Shown piece by piece: positions 53,347 to 62,923 of a DNA stretch of 64,000 nucleotides. The stretch's first letter is position 1. Each line of letters starts with the position of its first letter. Position numbers and translations under genes: made by a program. Location of the stretch: assembly GCA_002083635.1 (NCBI GenBank), contig MSXP01000006.1:224921-288920 (forward strand), in the 5' to 3' direction. The stretch comes from Proteobacteria bacterium ST_bin12. GTDB lineage: Bacteria; Pseudomonadota; Gammaproteobacteria; Burkholderiales; Methylophilaceae. Below the pieces are notes generated by a model. The model did not search any database and was not told the origin of the DNA. It saw only the letters and a list, made by a program, of their open reading frames with translations.

Positions 53347-55242
53347 GTGAACGCTACCGATAAAAACCTGCACAAAAATCTTGCCAAGTTTTCAGGCGAA
53401 ACTGCTGAGATTGACCCAGACACCAAAAAGCCTTTTGCTAACTCGCGCAAAGTATATATTCAAGGCAGCCGCCCTGATATTCAAGTGCCGTTTCGCGAAA
53501 TCACTTTAAGCGACACGCCTTCACAATTTGGCGCCGAAAAAAATCCACCCGTCATGGTGTACGACACTTCTGGCGTATACACAGATCCAACCGTAGAAGT
53601 GGATATTCGTAACGGCTTGCCAGCCATGCGCGCCACTTGGATTATGGAACGCGGCGATGTTGAGCAGTTAGATGGCCCAAGTTCAGAGTTTGGTCAACAA
53701 CGCAAAACCGACCCAGAGCTAGCCGCTATGCGCTTCAATTTAACGCGCAAACCATTACGCGCAAAAGCAGGCGCAAACGTCAGTCAAATGCATTACGCAC
53801 GTAAAGGCATTATCACGCCAGAGATGGAATATATCGCCATTCGTGAAAATCAACGCCGCGAAAATATGAGCGAAATGCTACAAAAACAACATAAAGGCCA
53901 CGATTTTGGCGCGAGCATTCCGTCAGTGATTACACCTGAATTTGTGCGTTCTGAAGTGGCTTTAGGCCGCGCGATTATTCCGCTAAACATTAACCACCCA
54001 GAAATCGAGCCGATGATTATTGGCCGTAATTTCTTGGTTAAGATTAACGCCAACATTGGTAACTCGGCACTTGGTTCTTCAATCAGTGAAGAAGTGGAGA
54101 AAATGGTATGGGGCACACGTTGGGGTGGCGATACCGTGATGGATTTATCAACTGGTAAAAACATCCACGAAACGCGCGAGTGGATTATCCGCAACTCGCC
54201 AGTGCCAATCGGAACCGTGCCCATTTACCAAGCACTGGAAAAAGTGAACGGTAAAGCCGAAGATTTAACGTGGGAAATCTTCCGCGACACATTGATTGAG
54301 CAAGCCGAACAAGGCGTGGATTATTTTACGATTCATGCTGGCGTTCGTTTAGCCTACATTCCAATGACCGCAAAACGCATGACAGGTATCGTCTCACGCG
54401 GCGGTTCGATTATGGCGAAATGGTGCTTGGCGCATCATAAAGAGTCATTCTTGTATGAGCACTTTGAAGACATTTGCGAAATCATGAAACAGTACGACGT
54501 CTCATTTAGTTTAGGTGATGGTCTACGTCCAGGTTCAATTTACGATGCGAACGATGAAGCGCAATTTGCTGAATTGAAAACGCTTGGTGAGTTAACGCAA
54601 ATCGCCTGGAAACATGATGTGCAATGTATGATTGAAGGCCCAGGCCATGTGCCGATGCATTTAATTAAAGAAAATATGGAACTGCAATTAGAGCATTGCG
54701 GCGAAGCTCCTTTCTATACTTTAGGCCCACTAACCACCGATATCGCGCCAGGTTATGACCATATCACTTCAGGCATCGGTGCCGCCATGATTGGCTGGTA
54801 CGGCTGTGCGATGCTTTGCTACGTCACGCCAAAAGAACATTTAGGCTTGCCAGATAAAGAAGATGTGCGTGTTGGTATCATCACTTACAAAATCGCAGCA
54901 CATGCGGCTGACTTGGCCAAAGGTCACCCTGGCGCGCAGATTCGTGACAACGCATTATCAAAAGCGCGTTTCGAATTCCGTTGGGACGACCAATTTAACT
55001 TGGGGCTTGATCCAGAAAAAGCGAAGGAATTCCACGATGAAACATTACCGCAAGAAGGTGCAAAACAAGCGCATTTCTGCTCAATGTGCGGCCCACATTT
55101 CTGCTCAATGAAAATCTCACAAGATGTACGTGATTACGCAGCTGAGCAAGGCATTGACGAGCAAGAGGCTCTACACAAAGGCATGCAAGAAAAAGCGATT
55201 GAGTTTGTGAAAAAAGGTAGTGAAGTTTATCAAAAAGTGTAG
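53347..55242 (+). CDS. thiC: phosphomethylpyrimidine synthase
   Basis: 631 residues, usual ThiC length. It converts aminoimidazole ribotide to hydroxymethylpyrimidine phosphate for thiamine synthesis, as a radical SAM enzyme. The C-terminal [4Fe-4S] motif CSMCGPHFCSMK is intact (C-x2-C-x4-C) and barrel phrases such as GTVPIYQALEKV, EGPGHVPMH and GPLTTDIAPGYDHI are standard. Start is GTG at 53347, with AGGAACG upstream, under the TPP riboswitch. Confidence 0.95.
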   Translation: MNATDKNLHKNLAKFSGETAEIDPDTKKPFANSRKVYIQGSRPDIQVPFREITLSDTPSQFGAEKNPPVMVYDTSGVYTDPTVEVDIRNGLPAMRATWIMERGDVEQLDGPSSEFGQQRKTDPELAAMRFNLTRKPLRAKAGANVSQMHYARKGIITPEMEYIAIRENQRRENMSEMLQKQHKGHDFGASIPSVITPEFVRSEVALGRAIIPLNINHPEIEPMIIGRNFLVKINANIGNSALGSSISEEVEKMVWGTRWGGDTVMDLSTGKNIHETREWIIRNSPVPIGTVPIYQALEKVNGKAEDLTWEIFRDTLIEQAEQGVDYFTIHAGVRLAYIPMTAKRMTGIVSRGGSIMAKWCLAHHKESFLYEHFEDICEIMKQYDVSFSLGDGLRPGSIYDANDEAQFAELKTLGELTQIAWKHDVQCMIEGPGHVPMHLIKENMELQLEHCGEAPFYTLGPLTTDIAPGYDHITSGIGAAMIGWYGCAMLCYVTPKEHLGLPDKEDVRVGIITYKIAAHAADLAKGHPGAQIRDNALSKARFEFRWDDQFNLGLDPEKAKEFHDETLPQEGAKQAHFCSMCGPHFCSMKISQDVRDYAAEQGIDEQEALHKGMQEKAIEFVKKGSEVYQKV

Positions 55243-55256
55243 CAGCCTTTCTTAAA

Positions 55257-55286
55257 CAAAAAAGCCAGCAAAAGCTGGCTTTTTTG
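55257..55286 (+). terminator. intrinsic terminator after thiC
   Basis: A perfect 13-base stem CAAAAAAGCCAGC / GCTGGCTTTTTTG around an AAAA loop, 15 bases after the thiC stop. Bidirectional, so it may also serve the minus-strand gene beyond. Confidence 0.85.
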
Positions 55287-55394
55287 TGAAAGTTTTAAAA
55301 CGTTTCAGCTTTTTACATAAAATTAAGTGTTAAGTACAAAAATAGATACTCATCTTTAGTACACAACATTTATTCATTTAAAACAGCTTAATCA

Positions 55395-56189
55395 TTAAAA
55401 TTTCCAATTGACACTTATTTTAAGCGTTTGGAATGCAAAGTCTTCTTCACTACCTTGTTGAATAGTGCCGCCCGATGCTGCATTGCCAAATGCAGCAAGT
55501 GCGCCCCCAGCTTCGCCACTAAAGCGCGCTTTAAAATCAGATTCGCCTAAATTGTAATGCAAGAACTCAACGCCTACAGTCACGTTATCGTTCACCATAT
55601 AGTCTGCGCCTAACCCTAGTACGTAACCTATGCCGTTGGTATCTCTGCCATTATCACCGCGAAAGGCTGGTGAATTTCCTTCCCAGCTGTATTTAACATC
55701 GCCGTATGCAATACCTGCAGTAACAAAAGGCAGTATTGGCGATTCATTCGCATAACCCAAACGACCGCGCAGCGATGCTAAAGTATTTAATTTACGGCGC
55801 TCAATATAAGTGGCTGGCGTGCTTGAAAAAGCGCTTTGTTCCTCTGATATATTGGCGTAAGAAATATCACCAATAACGCCATAGACAAAATTATTGCGTT
55901 GGAAGTTGTAACCAGCGCGCAAACCAAAAGTTTCGCCTGCCTCAAACTTGCCATCAAAGTTGCGACCAAAAGCGTTATTAATCGCGGTTGTATTGTTCGT
56001 TCCGTCCACTCGTCTAAACTCAAGCTCACCTGTGTTACCCAAGTCAAACCCCACACCAAAATCGACACCTGCAAAACCACCGCTCCAATCCTTTTCTGCT
56101 TGTGCCGAGACAGCCCCAAGCGTCATACCGACACCAATCAAGGTTTGAATAATCAGTTTTTTACCGCTATTTAATTGAATATTTTTCAT
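55395..56189 (-). CDS. outer-membrane beta-barrel protein (opacity/OmpA-like porin family)
   Basis: 264 residues. Signal peptide LIQTLIGVGMTLGAVSAQAE; mature start WSGGFAGVDFGVGFDLGN is the opening of the opacity/OMP_b-brl family. Repeated amphipathic strands (FGLRAGYNFQRNNFVYG, LASLRGRLGYAN, VTAGIAYGD, VGVEFLHYNLGES) and a terminal VNWKF with Phe at the end support outer-membrane insertion. Role unknown. Promoter probably in the 187-base gap to 56376. Confidence 0.82.
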   Translation of the reverse strand: MKNIQLNSGKKLIIQTLIGVGMTLGAVSAQAEKDWSGGFAGVDFGVGFDLGNTGELEFRRVDGTNNTTAINNAFGRNFDGKFEAGETFGLRAGYNFQRNNFVYGVIGDISYANISEEQSAFSSTPATYIERRKLNTLASLRGRLGYANESPILPFVTAGIAYGDVKYSWEGNSPAFRGDNGRDTNGIGYVLGLGADYMVNDNVTVGVEFLHYNLGESDFKARFSGEAGGALAAFGNAASGGTIQQGSEEDFAFQTLKISVNWKF

Positions 56190-56376
56190 AGTTAGCTTCT
56201 TTATTTAAGTTGAATTTAAAAATGCCCTGCATTTAATGTACGTGAATACATCTGATTTAGATGCACCATCAGTGTCAAAACTTAGCATTAGTTGTTTAAA
56301 TGACGCTTTAATAAATAAAAACTTGGCGCATTAATTTGTTAAAATAGCCTTATAAATTAAACAACTGCAGATTATT

Positions 56377-57630
56377 TTGACCACCATTAAAATCACTAAA
56401 AAATCCAACGAAACGCCGATACCGAGCAAAGCGCCTGTACGTCGCGCTGACCCTGCTAAGCGCGATAGAACGCAAGCGCGCCCTAAGCCGGCTATTCGAG
56501 ATTCTGTTGACGCAAACAAATCTGAAAATGTGGTTAAATCGGTTAATATCGCCAAATCGGAAGGCGCACGTCAGCGCAATCATCGGTTTGATGGCAAAGC
56601 GCATGGTGAGCCTTTTTCTGAGAAATCTGTTGAAAAATCAGATTATCAAAAAACCGATGCAAATAGACCGTTAAGAAGTGCATTAAGGACGGATGATAGC
56701 GAGCAAAAACAGCACAAACTTGCAGGTGTAGACACGCGCGTCACCCCGCGACCTGATAAAAATGAGCCGCAATATCGTCAAGCACCGCGTCGTGGTGGCA
56801 AAGTGCGCGATGGTTACGATGCGGTTGCTACGCCACAATATGGCGCAGCGGCGAAAGCGGCTTATAAGTCATCACCAGTAAACGTTGAAATGCCACGTCT
56901 TTCTAAAGTGATGGCAGAACGCGGTATTTGCTCGCGCCGCGAAGCAGATGAATGGATTGTGAATGGCTGGGTGAAAGTCGATGGTGTGATTATGGAAACG
57001 CTGGGCAAGCGCATTAAGCCAGACGCGGAAATCATTATCAGCGGTTACGCTTATGAGCAACAAGCCGAGCAGGTAACTATATTGCTGCACAAGCCTGTAG
57101 GCTATGTGAGCGGGCAAGCGGAAGATGGCTATCAACCGGCGATTGTGTTGGTTCACCCTGATAACGAGTGGATGGATGACCCCGATTTAAACGACTACAA
57201 TGCTAAAGAGTTTCAACGTGGTTTTTTGCATGGATTAGCACCAGCAGGCCGCTTGGATATTGATTCAACAGGTTTGTTAGTGCTTACTCAAGATGGCCGA
57301 ATCGCACGTCATTTGATTGGTGAAGATTCATCGGTTGAAAAAGAATATTTGGTGCGCGTTGAAGGCACATTAAGTGATGCAGATTTACAGCGTTTAAACC
57401 ACGGTTTAAGTTTAGATGGCGAAAAACTCAAGCCAGCTAAAGTCAGCTGGCAGAATGAAGACCAATTGCGCTTTGTGTTGCGCGAAGGCAAAAAGCGCCA
57501 AATTCGCCGTATGTGTGAAATGGTCGGTTTGTTTGTGGTGGGCTTAAAACGCGTACGTATTGGTAGCGTGAATTTGGGTAAATTGCCGCAAGGGCAATGG
57601 CGCTATTTGCGAGATAACGAAAAGTTTTAG
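56377..57630 (+). CDS. 23S rRNA pseudouridine synthase (RluB/RluF family)
   Basis: 417 residues. A basic, low-complexity N-terminus (~165 residues, Lys/Arg/Pro/Ala) precedes an S4 domain (MPRLSKVMAERGICSRREADEWI) and the synthase core: LLHKPVGYVSGQ, the catalytic Asp in APAGRLDIDSTGLLVLTQDG and EGKKRQIRRMCEMVGL. It converts a specific 23S uridine to pseudouridine; RluB and RluF cannot be separated here. Start is TTG at 56377, the only start codon after an upstream in-frame stop. Confidence 0.85.
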   Translation: MTTIKITKKSNETPIPSKAPVRRADPAKRDRTQARPKPAIRDSVDANKSENVVKSVNIAKSEGARQRNHRFDGKAHGEPFSEKSVEKSDYQKTDANRPLRSALRTDDSEQKQHKLAGVDTRVTPRPDKNEPQYRQAPRRGGKVRDGYDAVATPQYGAAAKAAYKSSPVNVEMPRLSKVMAERGICSRREADEWIVNGWVKVDGVIMETLGKRIKPDAEIIISGYAYEQQAEQVTILLHKPVGYVSGQAEDGYQPAIVLVHPDNEWMDDPDLNDYNAKEFQRGFLHGLAPAGRLDIDSTGLLVLTQDGRIARHLIGEDSSVEKEYLVRVEGTLSDADLQRLNHGLSLDGEKLKPAKVSWQNEDQLRFVLREGKKRQIRRMCEMVGLFVVGLKRVRIGSVNLGKLPQGQWRYLRDNEKF

Positions 57631-57675
57631 TTTTTTTGCACCTACTTGGTGCTATGTATCGACACTTTGGCGTAA

Positions 57676-57723
57676 CTTAACCACTTTTTTTGCTCAAAAA
57701 TTCGGCTTAAAAAAGTGGTTAAG
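57676..57723. repeat. CTTAAC-type hairpin between convergent genes
   Basis: Perfect 15-base arms CTTAACCACTTTTTT (57676-57690) and AAAAAAGTGGTTAAG (57709-57723), loop starting TGCTC. It lies between the convergent pseudouridine synthase gene and cynS, so it is probably a bidirectional terminator and a member of the same hairpin set as 31091 and 52840. Confidence 0.65.
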
Positions 57724-57741
57724 TATTCAGTCACACGGCTA

Positions 57742-58185
57742 TCAATACGTCTTATAAGGCAAAAATTTACCGTTTAAAACAATCTTCACGCGGTCGCCCA
57801 TCGGGTTTGCTTCGCGCTGAATATCCATCGAAAAGTCAATCGCACTCATAATGCCATCACCAAACTCTTCATGAATCAGCGATTTAATCGTGGTGCCATA
57901 CACATTGATTAACTCATAAAACCGATACAAAAGTGGGTCGGTCGGCACCGCTGTTGGCAAGCTGCCTTTGTAAGGCACCACCTGCAGCTGCGTTACCGCC
58001 TCTGCGGGTAAATCTAGCGCTTTGCCGATGATTGTCGCCTGCGATTCGTTCAGCGTCATTTGCCCCATCAATGCGGCAGTTGTCCATTCTTTGGATAGGC
58101 CAATTTTGTTGGCAATATCCAACCAAGTCAGTCCTTTCATTTTTTTATTAATAATAATCATCTCTGTGACATCTTGGCGATTCAT
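57742..58185 (-). CDS. cynS: cyanate hydratase (cyanase)
   Basis: 147 residues. An N-terminal HTH-like helical domain (LTWLDIANKIGLSKEWTTAALMGQ) is followed by the catalytic domain with Arg and Glu in LLYRFYELINVYG and Ser in SAIDFSMDIQRE, ending GDRVKIVLNGKFLPY. It converts cyanate and bicarbonate to ammonia and CO2. Stands alone here, without cynT or cynX. Confidence 0.95.
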   Translation of the reverse strand: MNRQDVTEMIIINKKMKGLTWLDIANKIGLSKEWTTAALMGQMTLNESQATIIGKALDLPAEAVTQLQVVPYKGSLPTAVPTDPLLYRFYELINVYGTTIKSLIHEEFGDGIMSAIDFSMDIQREANPMGDRVKIVLNGKFLPYKTY

Positions 58186-58337
58186 GCTTTTTCCTTGTTA
58201 ACGTTTGTAAAAAATGCGTGCTTAGTTGTTTTTACATAAGCAACTAATGTACCATTTGAAATAAGTCGTTTTGCCTTAGAAATTATGGTGCGCAAAGCAA
58301 ATATCTTGTCAATTCAACAACATTAGGGAGAACAAAA

Positions 58338-58730
58338 ATGGGTTTATTTGATAGCATCGCGGGTGCAGTTTTAGGCAAAGTGGGGGGCGAGCAAGGCGGA
58401 ATGGCGCAAGTTGCCATGGAAATGTTCAACCAAAACGGTGGCCTAAACGGTATTTTAGATAAATTTAAAGAAGGTGGTTTGGGCGAAGCGGCAGCCTCAT
58501 GGGTTGGCAAGGGCGAGAATATGTCGATCTCCGCTGACCAAATTTCTAGCGTTTTAGGTAGCGGCGCAATTGCAGAAATGGCGGCTAAATTTGGCATCAA
58601 CCCAGAAACACTAAGCGCGCAAATTGCAGAACATTTGCCTGCAGTAATCGATAAATTAACGCCAGACGGTGAAGTACCTGCCGAATCGGGCAATTTACTT
58701 TCTACCGTGCTAGGCATGCTAAAGAAGTAA
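58338..58730 (+). CDS. YidB-family (DUF937) protein
   Basis: 130 residues, Gly/Ala-rich: MGLFDSIAGAVLGK, GLNGILDKFKEGGLGEAAASWVGKGENMSI and FGINPETLSAQIAEHLPAVIDKLTPDG are the family phrases. AGGGAG precedes the ATG. Cytoplasmic, function unknown. It is monocistronic, with a terminator at 58759. Confidence 0.88.
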   Translation: MGLFDSIAGAVLGKVGGEQGGMAQVAMEMFNQNGGLNGILDKFKEGGLGEAAASWVGKGENMSISADQISSVLGSGAIAEMAAKFGINPETLSAQIAEHLPAVIDKLTPDGEVPAESGNLLSTVLGMLKK

Positions 58731-58758
58731 ACGTCTTGTTTATCAAAGATTCAAGTTT

Positions 58759-58778
58759 AAGGGTGCTAATGCACCCTT
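58759..58778 (+). terminator. intrinsic terminator after the YidB-like gene
   Basis: Stem AAGGGTGC / GCACCCTT with a TAAT loop, 29 bases after the stop, followed by TATAGTTT (weak U tract). Confidence 0.65.
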
Positions 58779-58832
58779 TATAGTTTGGCAAACCTGATAA
58801 AATGAAAACTAACTAGTAAAGAAGCGGTAACT

Positions 58833-59633
58833 ATGGATTTAATACTATTTTTAAAAACCGTCATCATGGGCCTGGTAGAAGGCGCAACTGAATTTTTACC
58901 CATCAGTAGCACCGGTCATTTGATTATTGTTGGCGATATCTTAGGTTTTTTAAGCAAAGAAAAGCGTGATGTTTTTGAAATCATCATCCAGCTGGGCGCA
59001 ATTTTGGCGGTGTGTTGGGCATTTAAACAGCGTTTGGTCGACACCGTTACCAACCTCACAAAAGAGGCCAAAGCGCAGCATTTTGTGCGCAACTTATTCA
59101 TTGCTTTTATGCCAGCCGCCTTACTGGGCTTGGCTTTTCACGGTGTGATTAAAGAATATTTGTTTTCACCATTTACGGTAGCCATTGCCTTAATTGTGGG
59201 TGGCTTTGCTATTTTGCTCATTGAAAAACTACCGCTTAAAACGCCTACGCAAAGTGTGGATGACATATCTAGCAAGCAAGCCTTGCAAATTGGCTTTGCC
59301 CAAGCGCTTGCCTTAGTACCTGGCGTTTCGCGCGCTGGTGCCACTATATTAGGCGGCATGATTTTTGGGCTAAACCGTACCGTAGCGACTGAGTTTTCAT
59401 TTTTTTTAGCCATTCCAATCATGTTTGCAGCCACTGGCTACGATTTGCTAAAAAGCTGGCGCTTGTTGAATGCCGACGATTTAACCGTGTTTGCGCTTGG
59501 TTTTGTCACGGCATTTTTATCGGCTTTAATTGCGGTTAAGTTTTTAATCCGCTTTGTGCAAACACATAATTTTGTACCATTTGCATGGTATCGCATTGTT
59601 TTTGGTGTGGTTGTATTATGGTATTTTTGGTAA
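58833..59633 (+). CDS. uppP: undecaprenyl-diphosphate phosphatase
   Basis: 266 residues, about eight TM helices. The two BacA/UppP signature motifs are present: GLVEGATEFLPISSTGHLII near the N-terminus and LALVPGVSRAGATILGG in the middle. It recycles the lipid carrier for peptidoglycan and other envelope polymers and is linked to bacitracin resistance. Standard length, intact. Confidence 0.94.
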   Translation: MDLILFLKTVIMGLVEGATEFLPISSTGHLIIVGDILGFLSKEKRDVFEIIIQLGAILAVCWAFKQRLVDTVTNLTKEAKAQHFVRNLFIAFMPAALLGLAFHGVIKEYLFSPFTVAIALIVGGFAILLIEKLPLKTPTQSVDDISSKQALQIGFAQALALVPGVSRAGATILGGMIFGLNRTVATEFSFFLAIPIMFAATGYDLLKSWRLLNADDLTVFALGFVTAFLSALIAVKFLIRFVQTHNFVPFAWYRIVFGVVVLWYFW

Positions 59634-59700
59634 ACCTAGATTAATGCCCGTTTGATTGAATTGGCATGTATTTGACTCTGGTATGAAAAGAGAAATTAAG

Positions 59701-62667
59701 ATGAATAAACTGATTAAGTATGCACTTTATGGCATTGGCGGCATTGTTTTATTGGCTTTGCTGGTGGCTGGCTATTTTGCCACAACGTTTAATCCTAACG
59801 ATTACAAAGACGACATCATTAAGTTGGTGAAAGAGAAAAAAGACCGCACGCTGACGATTGATGGTGATATAGGCTTAAGTTTTTGGCCAAAAATCGGTGC
59901 AGATTTAGGCAAAATTTCGATTTCTGAGCACAAATCGAATACTGAATTTGCCTCTGTAAATAGCGTGAAAGTGGCGCTGGCTGTGTTGCCTTTGCTAAAA
60001 AAACAATTGGTAGTAGATACCGTTTATGTAGATGGCGCGAAAGCCAATATTATCAAATATAAAGATGGCAGCACCAATTTTGACGACTTATTAAGCAAAG
60101 ATGAGGAAGAATCAGAAACCATTAAATTTAATGTCGATGGTGTCAATATCACCAATTCTTCCGTGACTTACACGGATGAAGCGTCTGGCGCAAAATACAA
60201 TGTCTCTGCATTCAACTTAAAATCAGGCCACATTGCTTTGGCTGAGCCAGTAGATTTAGAAACAGATTTTAAATTAACAGCCAACCAACCTGCAATTGCT
60301 GCCGATGTGGTGTTAAAAGGTAATTTTTTAGCCGACCCAGAAACCAAACATTATCAAGTTAAAGGTTTAGATACGCATATCACAGGCGACATGCTGGGCG
60401 GTACTGATATGGATATTAAGATCAATGGTGATGTGGACGCCAAGCCCGAGCAATTAGAGTTTTTGGTGGATGGCTTGCAACTGGTTGCCTCTGGCAAATT
60501 TGATGGCAGCACGCAAAGCGTCAATGTGAGTGCGCCTAAGATTACTATTGCAAAAGATGAAGTAGATAGTAAAAAAGTGACAATCAGCTTTGTTCAAGAA
60601 AAAGCAGATGGCAATTTAAAAGCCAATATGGTGTTGGCGGATATGAAAGGTTCACCCAAAGCCATTCAAAGTAGCGGGATTACGGGCGATTTGTCTATGG
60701 TGCAAGGTAAGCGCACTGTAACAGGTACATTTGCATCACCATTTAGCGGCAATATCGAAAACATGATTTTTGACATTCCAAAATTGGTGGGTAAATTAGA
60801 CGTAAAAGACCCCAGCTTGCCCAATGGCAGCATGAGTGGCAGCTTTAATTTAGGCGCGCACGCCGATGTTAAAAAAGAATTGGTGAACAGCCAATTTAAT
60901 TTAGCAATTGCAGAAACCAAGCTGGCTGGCGATGTGAATGTGGCCAGCTTTAAAACGCCGAATATTAAATTCAACCTAAATGCCGATAAATTAGACTTAA
61001 ATAAATTGCTGCCAAAAAGCAGCGCGGCGGCTAAAACTGAGACTAAATCCAGCAATAAGTCTACGGACTTATCTGCGCTTAAAAACTTGCTGCTAGACGG
61101 TAAATTAAGCGTTGGCAGTATTTTGTATGACAAATACCGCGTTTCTGGTTTAAACGTAGGCATTAAAGCCAACGGCCAAAAATTAACGCTTAGCGGCTTA
61201 AACGTAAAAGTGGACAACAGCCAAATTAAAGGCAGCTTGGGCATTAGCCAATTTGCTAAGCCACTGTATACATTCAATTTAGATGTTGATCAAGTGGACT
61301 TAGACCAATACATTGTGGCTGAAACTGGCGCTAAAAAAGAGGCTAGTACCGGCAGTAAACCACTGGATTTAAGCGCATTAAAAGCCTTAAACGCCAATGG
61401 CTCAATTCGCGTGGGCAATCTTAAATATGGCAAAACCAAAGCCAGCAATATCAATATCAATCTAAAAGCCGATGGCGAAAAACTAAGCTTGAATCCATTA
61501 AGCGCTAAGGTGGACGATAGCCAGATTAACGCCAATTTGGGTATTAGCCAGTTTAGCAACCCCGCTTTTACTTTTGCGCTTAATATCGACCAACTAGATG
61601 CTGACCGGTACATCACTAAAGGTGAAGCTACCTCATCAACTAAAAGTAGCGCCGATACGCCAATTGATTTGAGCGCGCTAAAAAAGCTTAACGCCTCGGG
61701 TGAGGCCAAAATTGGCAAATTAAAACTCGCTAACGTGAAAACGCAGAATGTGAACGTTGGCCTAAAAGTCAATGGCGGCATTGCAACTGTTTCGCCTTTT
61801 TCAGCTAATTTATATCAAGGCAGTATGAACGGCTTGCTAAAAGTCGATGCGCGCGCCACACCAGTGATTACTTTTCAGCAAAATATGAAAAATATATTCA
61901 TTGGGCCTTTGATGGTGGATGCTATTAATAATGATATGTTGAGCGGCACTGGTACTGTGAATGTAGATGTCACCACACAAGGTGCTAGCGTGAATGCGCT
62001 TAAAAAAGCCTTGGCAGGTAGCGCTGCGCTTAACTTGGCGGATGGCGCGCTAAAGGGCGTGGATATTGCGGGTAGTATTCGCGATATTAAAAGCAAAGTG
62101 AATTTTTTAAAAACCAAAGATGCTAGTGCCGATAAAACTAAAAAAACAGACTTTAGCGAATTAACTGCCACTTTTAGCATCAAAAATGGTGTGGCACATA
62201 ATGAAGATTTAGCCATGAAAGCGCCTGTGCTTCGCCTTGCGAAAGGTGATAGCCGCGGTGATATTGATATTGCTAACGAAACAATTAACTATCTTGCCAA
62301 ACCAACCATTGTGAAATCACTAAAAGGCCAAGGCGGAGCAGATTTAGACGATTTAAGTGGCATTAGCATACCTGTAAAAATTACGGGCACTTTCGCTAGC
62401 CCAAAATACGGCATGGATTTCGCGGCAATTGGTACTGCTTTAGCGCAATCAAAATTGCTGGATAAAGTAGGTGGTGAAAAAGGTGCTGCTGTAAAAGAAT
62501 TGATTAACGGTGGTGATAAAGCCGAAGCGCTTAAAGGCTTATTGAATAAGAAAAAACCTACTGATGCGGCGGCAGGTACTGAAGCAGCACCTGCGCCTGC
62601 AGAAGAGCCAAAATCTTTAAAAGATCAAGCTAAAGAAAAAGCACTAAAAGAACTATTTAAGTTTTAG
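59701..62667 (+). CDS. AsmA-family envelope protein with exact 100-residue tandem repeats
   Basis: 988 residues from the ATG at 59701. One N-terminal TM helix (LYGIGGIVLLALLVAGYFAT) is followed by the AsmA domain (FNPNDYKDDIIKLVKEKKDR, DGDIGLSFWPKIG, LPLLKKQLVVDTVYVDG), a long beta-rich region, the AsmA_2-type C-terminus (LNLADGALKGVDIAGSIRDIK) and an acidic/basic tail. Three tandem repeats begin at Asp456, Asp556 and Asp656 (DLSALK), each ~100 residues. The family forms hydrophobic bridges that move phospholipids to the outer membrane. Confidence 0.88.
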   Translation: MNKLIKYALYGIGGIVLLALLVAGYFATTFNPNDYKDDIIKLVKEKKDRTLTIDGDIGLSFWPKIGADLGKISISEHKSNTEFASVNSVKVALAVLPLLKKQLVVDTVYVDGAKANIIKYKDGSTNFDDLLSKDEEESETIKFNVDGVNITNSSVTYTDEASGAKYNVSAFNLKSGHIALAEPVDLETDFKLTANQPAIAADVVLKGNFLADPETKHYQVKGLDTHITGDMLGGTDMDIKINGDVDAKPEQLEFLVDGLQLVASGKFDGSTQSVNVSAPKITIAKDEVDSKKVTISFVQEKADGNLKANMVLADMKGSPKAIQSSGITGDLSMVQGKRTVTGTFASPFSGNIENMIFDIPKLVGKLDVKDPSLPNGSMSGSFNLGAHADVKKELVNSQFNLAIAETKLAGDVNVASFKTPNIKFNLNADKLDLNKLLPKSSAAAKTETKSSNKSTDLSALKNLLLDGKLSVGSILYDKYRVSGLNVGIKANGQKLTLSGLNVKVDNSQIKGSLGISQFAKPLYTFNLDVDQVDLDQYIVAETGAKKEASTGSKPLDLSALKALNANGSIRVGNLKYGKTKASNININLKADGEKLSLNPLSAKVDDSQINANLGISQFSNPAFTFALNIDQLDADRYITKGEATSSTKSSADTPIDLSALKKLNASGEAKIGKLKLANVKTQNVNVGLKVNGGIATVSPFSANLYQGSMNGLLKVDARATPVITFQQNMKNIFIGPLMVDAINNDMLSGTGTVNVDVTTQGASVNALKKALAGSAALNLADGALKGVDIAGSIRDIKSKVNFLKTKDASADKTKKTDFSELTATFSIKNGVAHNEDLAMKAPVLRLAKGDSRGDIDIANETINYLAKPTIVKSLKGQGGADLDDLSGISIPVKITGTFASPKYGMDFAAIGTALAQSKLLDKVGGEKGAAVKELINGGDKAEALKGLLNKKKPTDAAAGTEAAPAPAEEPKSLKDQAKEKALKELFKF

Positions 62668-62669
62668 GC

Positions 62670-62840
62670 TTATTTATTTTGCCCTGGCGCGTTTTCACTA
62701 TTGCCTGGGCCATTACGATGCTTATTATGGCCTGGGGCATTTTCACTGTTTCCAGGACCATTAGGGTCATGGCCTGGCGGCACATGTACGCAGGCGCCTA
62801 ATATACTCACACAAAATAGCACAATTAATACTTGTTTCAT
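62670..62840 (-). CDS. small Gly/Asn/Pro-rich lipoprotein
   Basis: 56 residues from ATG 62840, with AGGAAACG upstream. Lipobox VSILGAC; mature part VHVPPGHDP followed by two copies of NGPGNSENAPG, each followed by a His/Gln-Asn-Lys phrase (HNKHR, QNK). Low complexity, likely disordered and exposed in the periplasm or cell surface. No known function. It is convergent with the AsmA gene, two bases apart. Confidence 0.68.
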   Translation of the reverse strand: MKQVLIVLFCVSILGACVHVPPGHDPNGPGNSENAPGHNKHRNGPGNSENAPGQNK

Positions 62841-62923
62841 TATTCGTTTCCTATTCAATTTAACTACCAAGTATGATGGTGCAAGATAATCATAAAAAAA
62901 GCAAAATAATCATTTAATCATTT

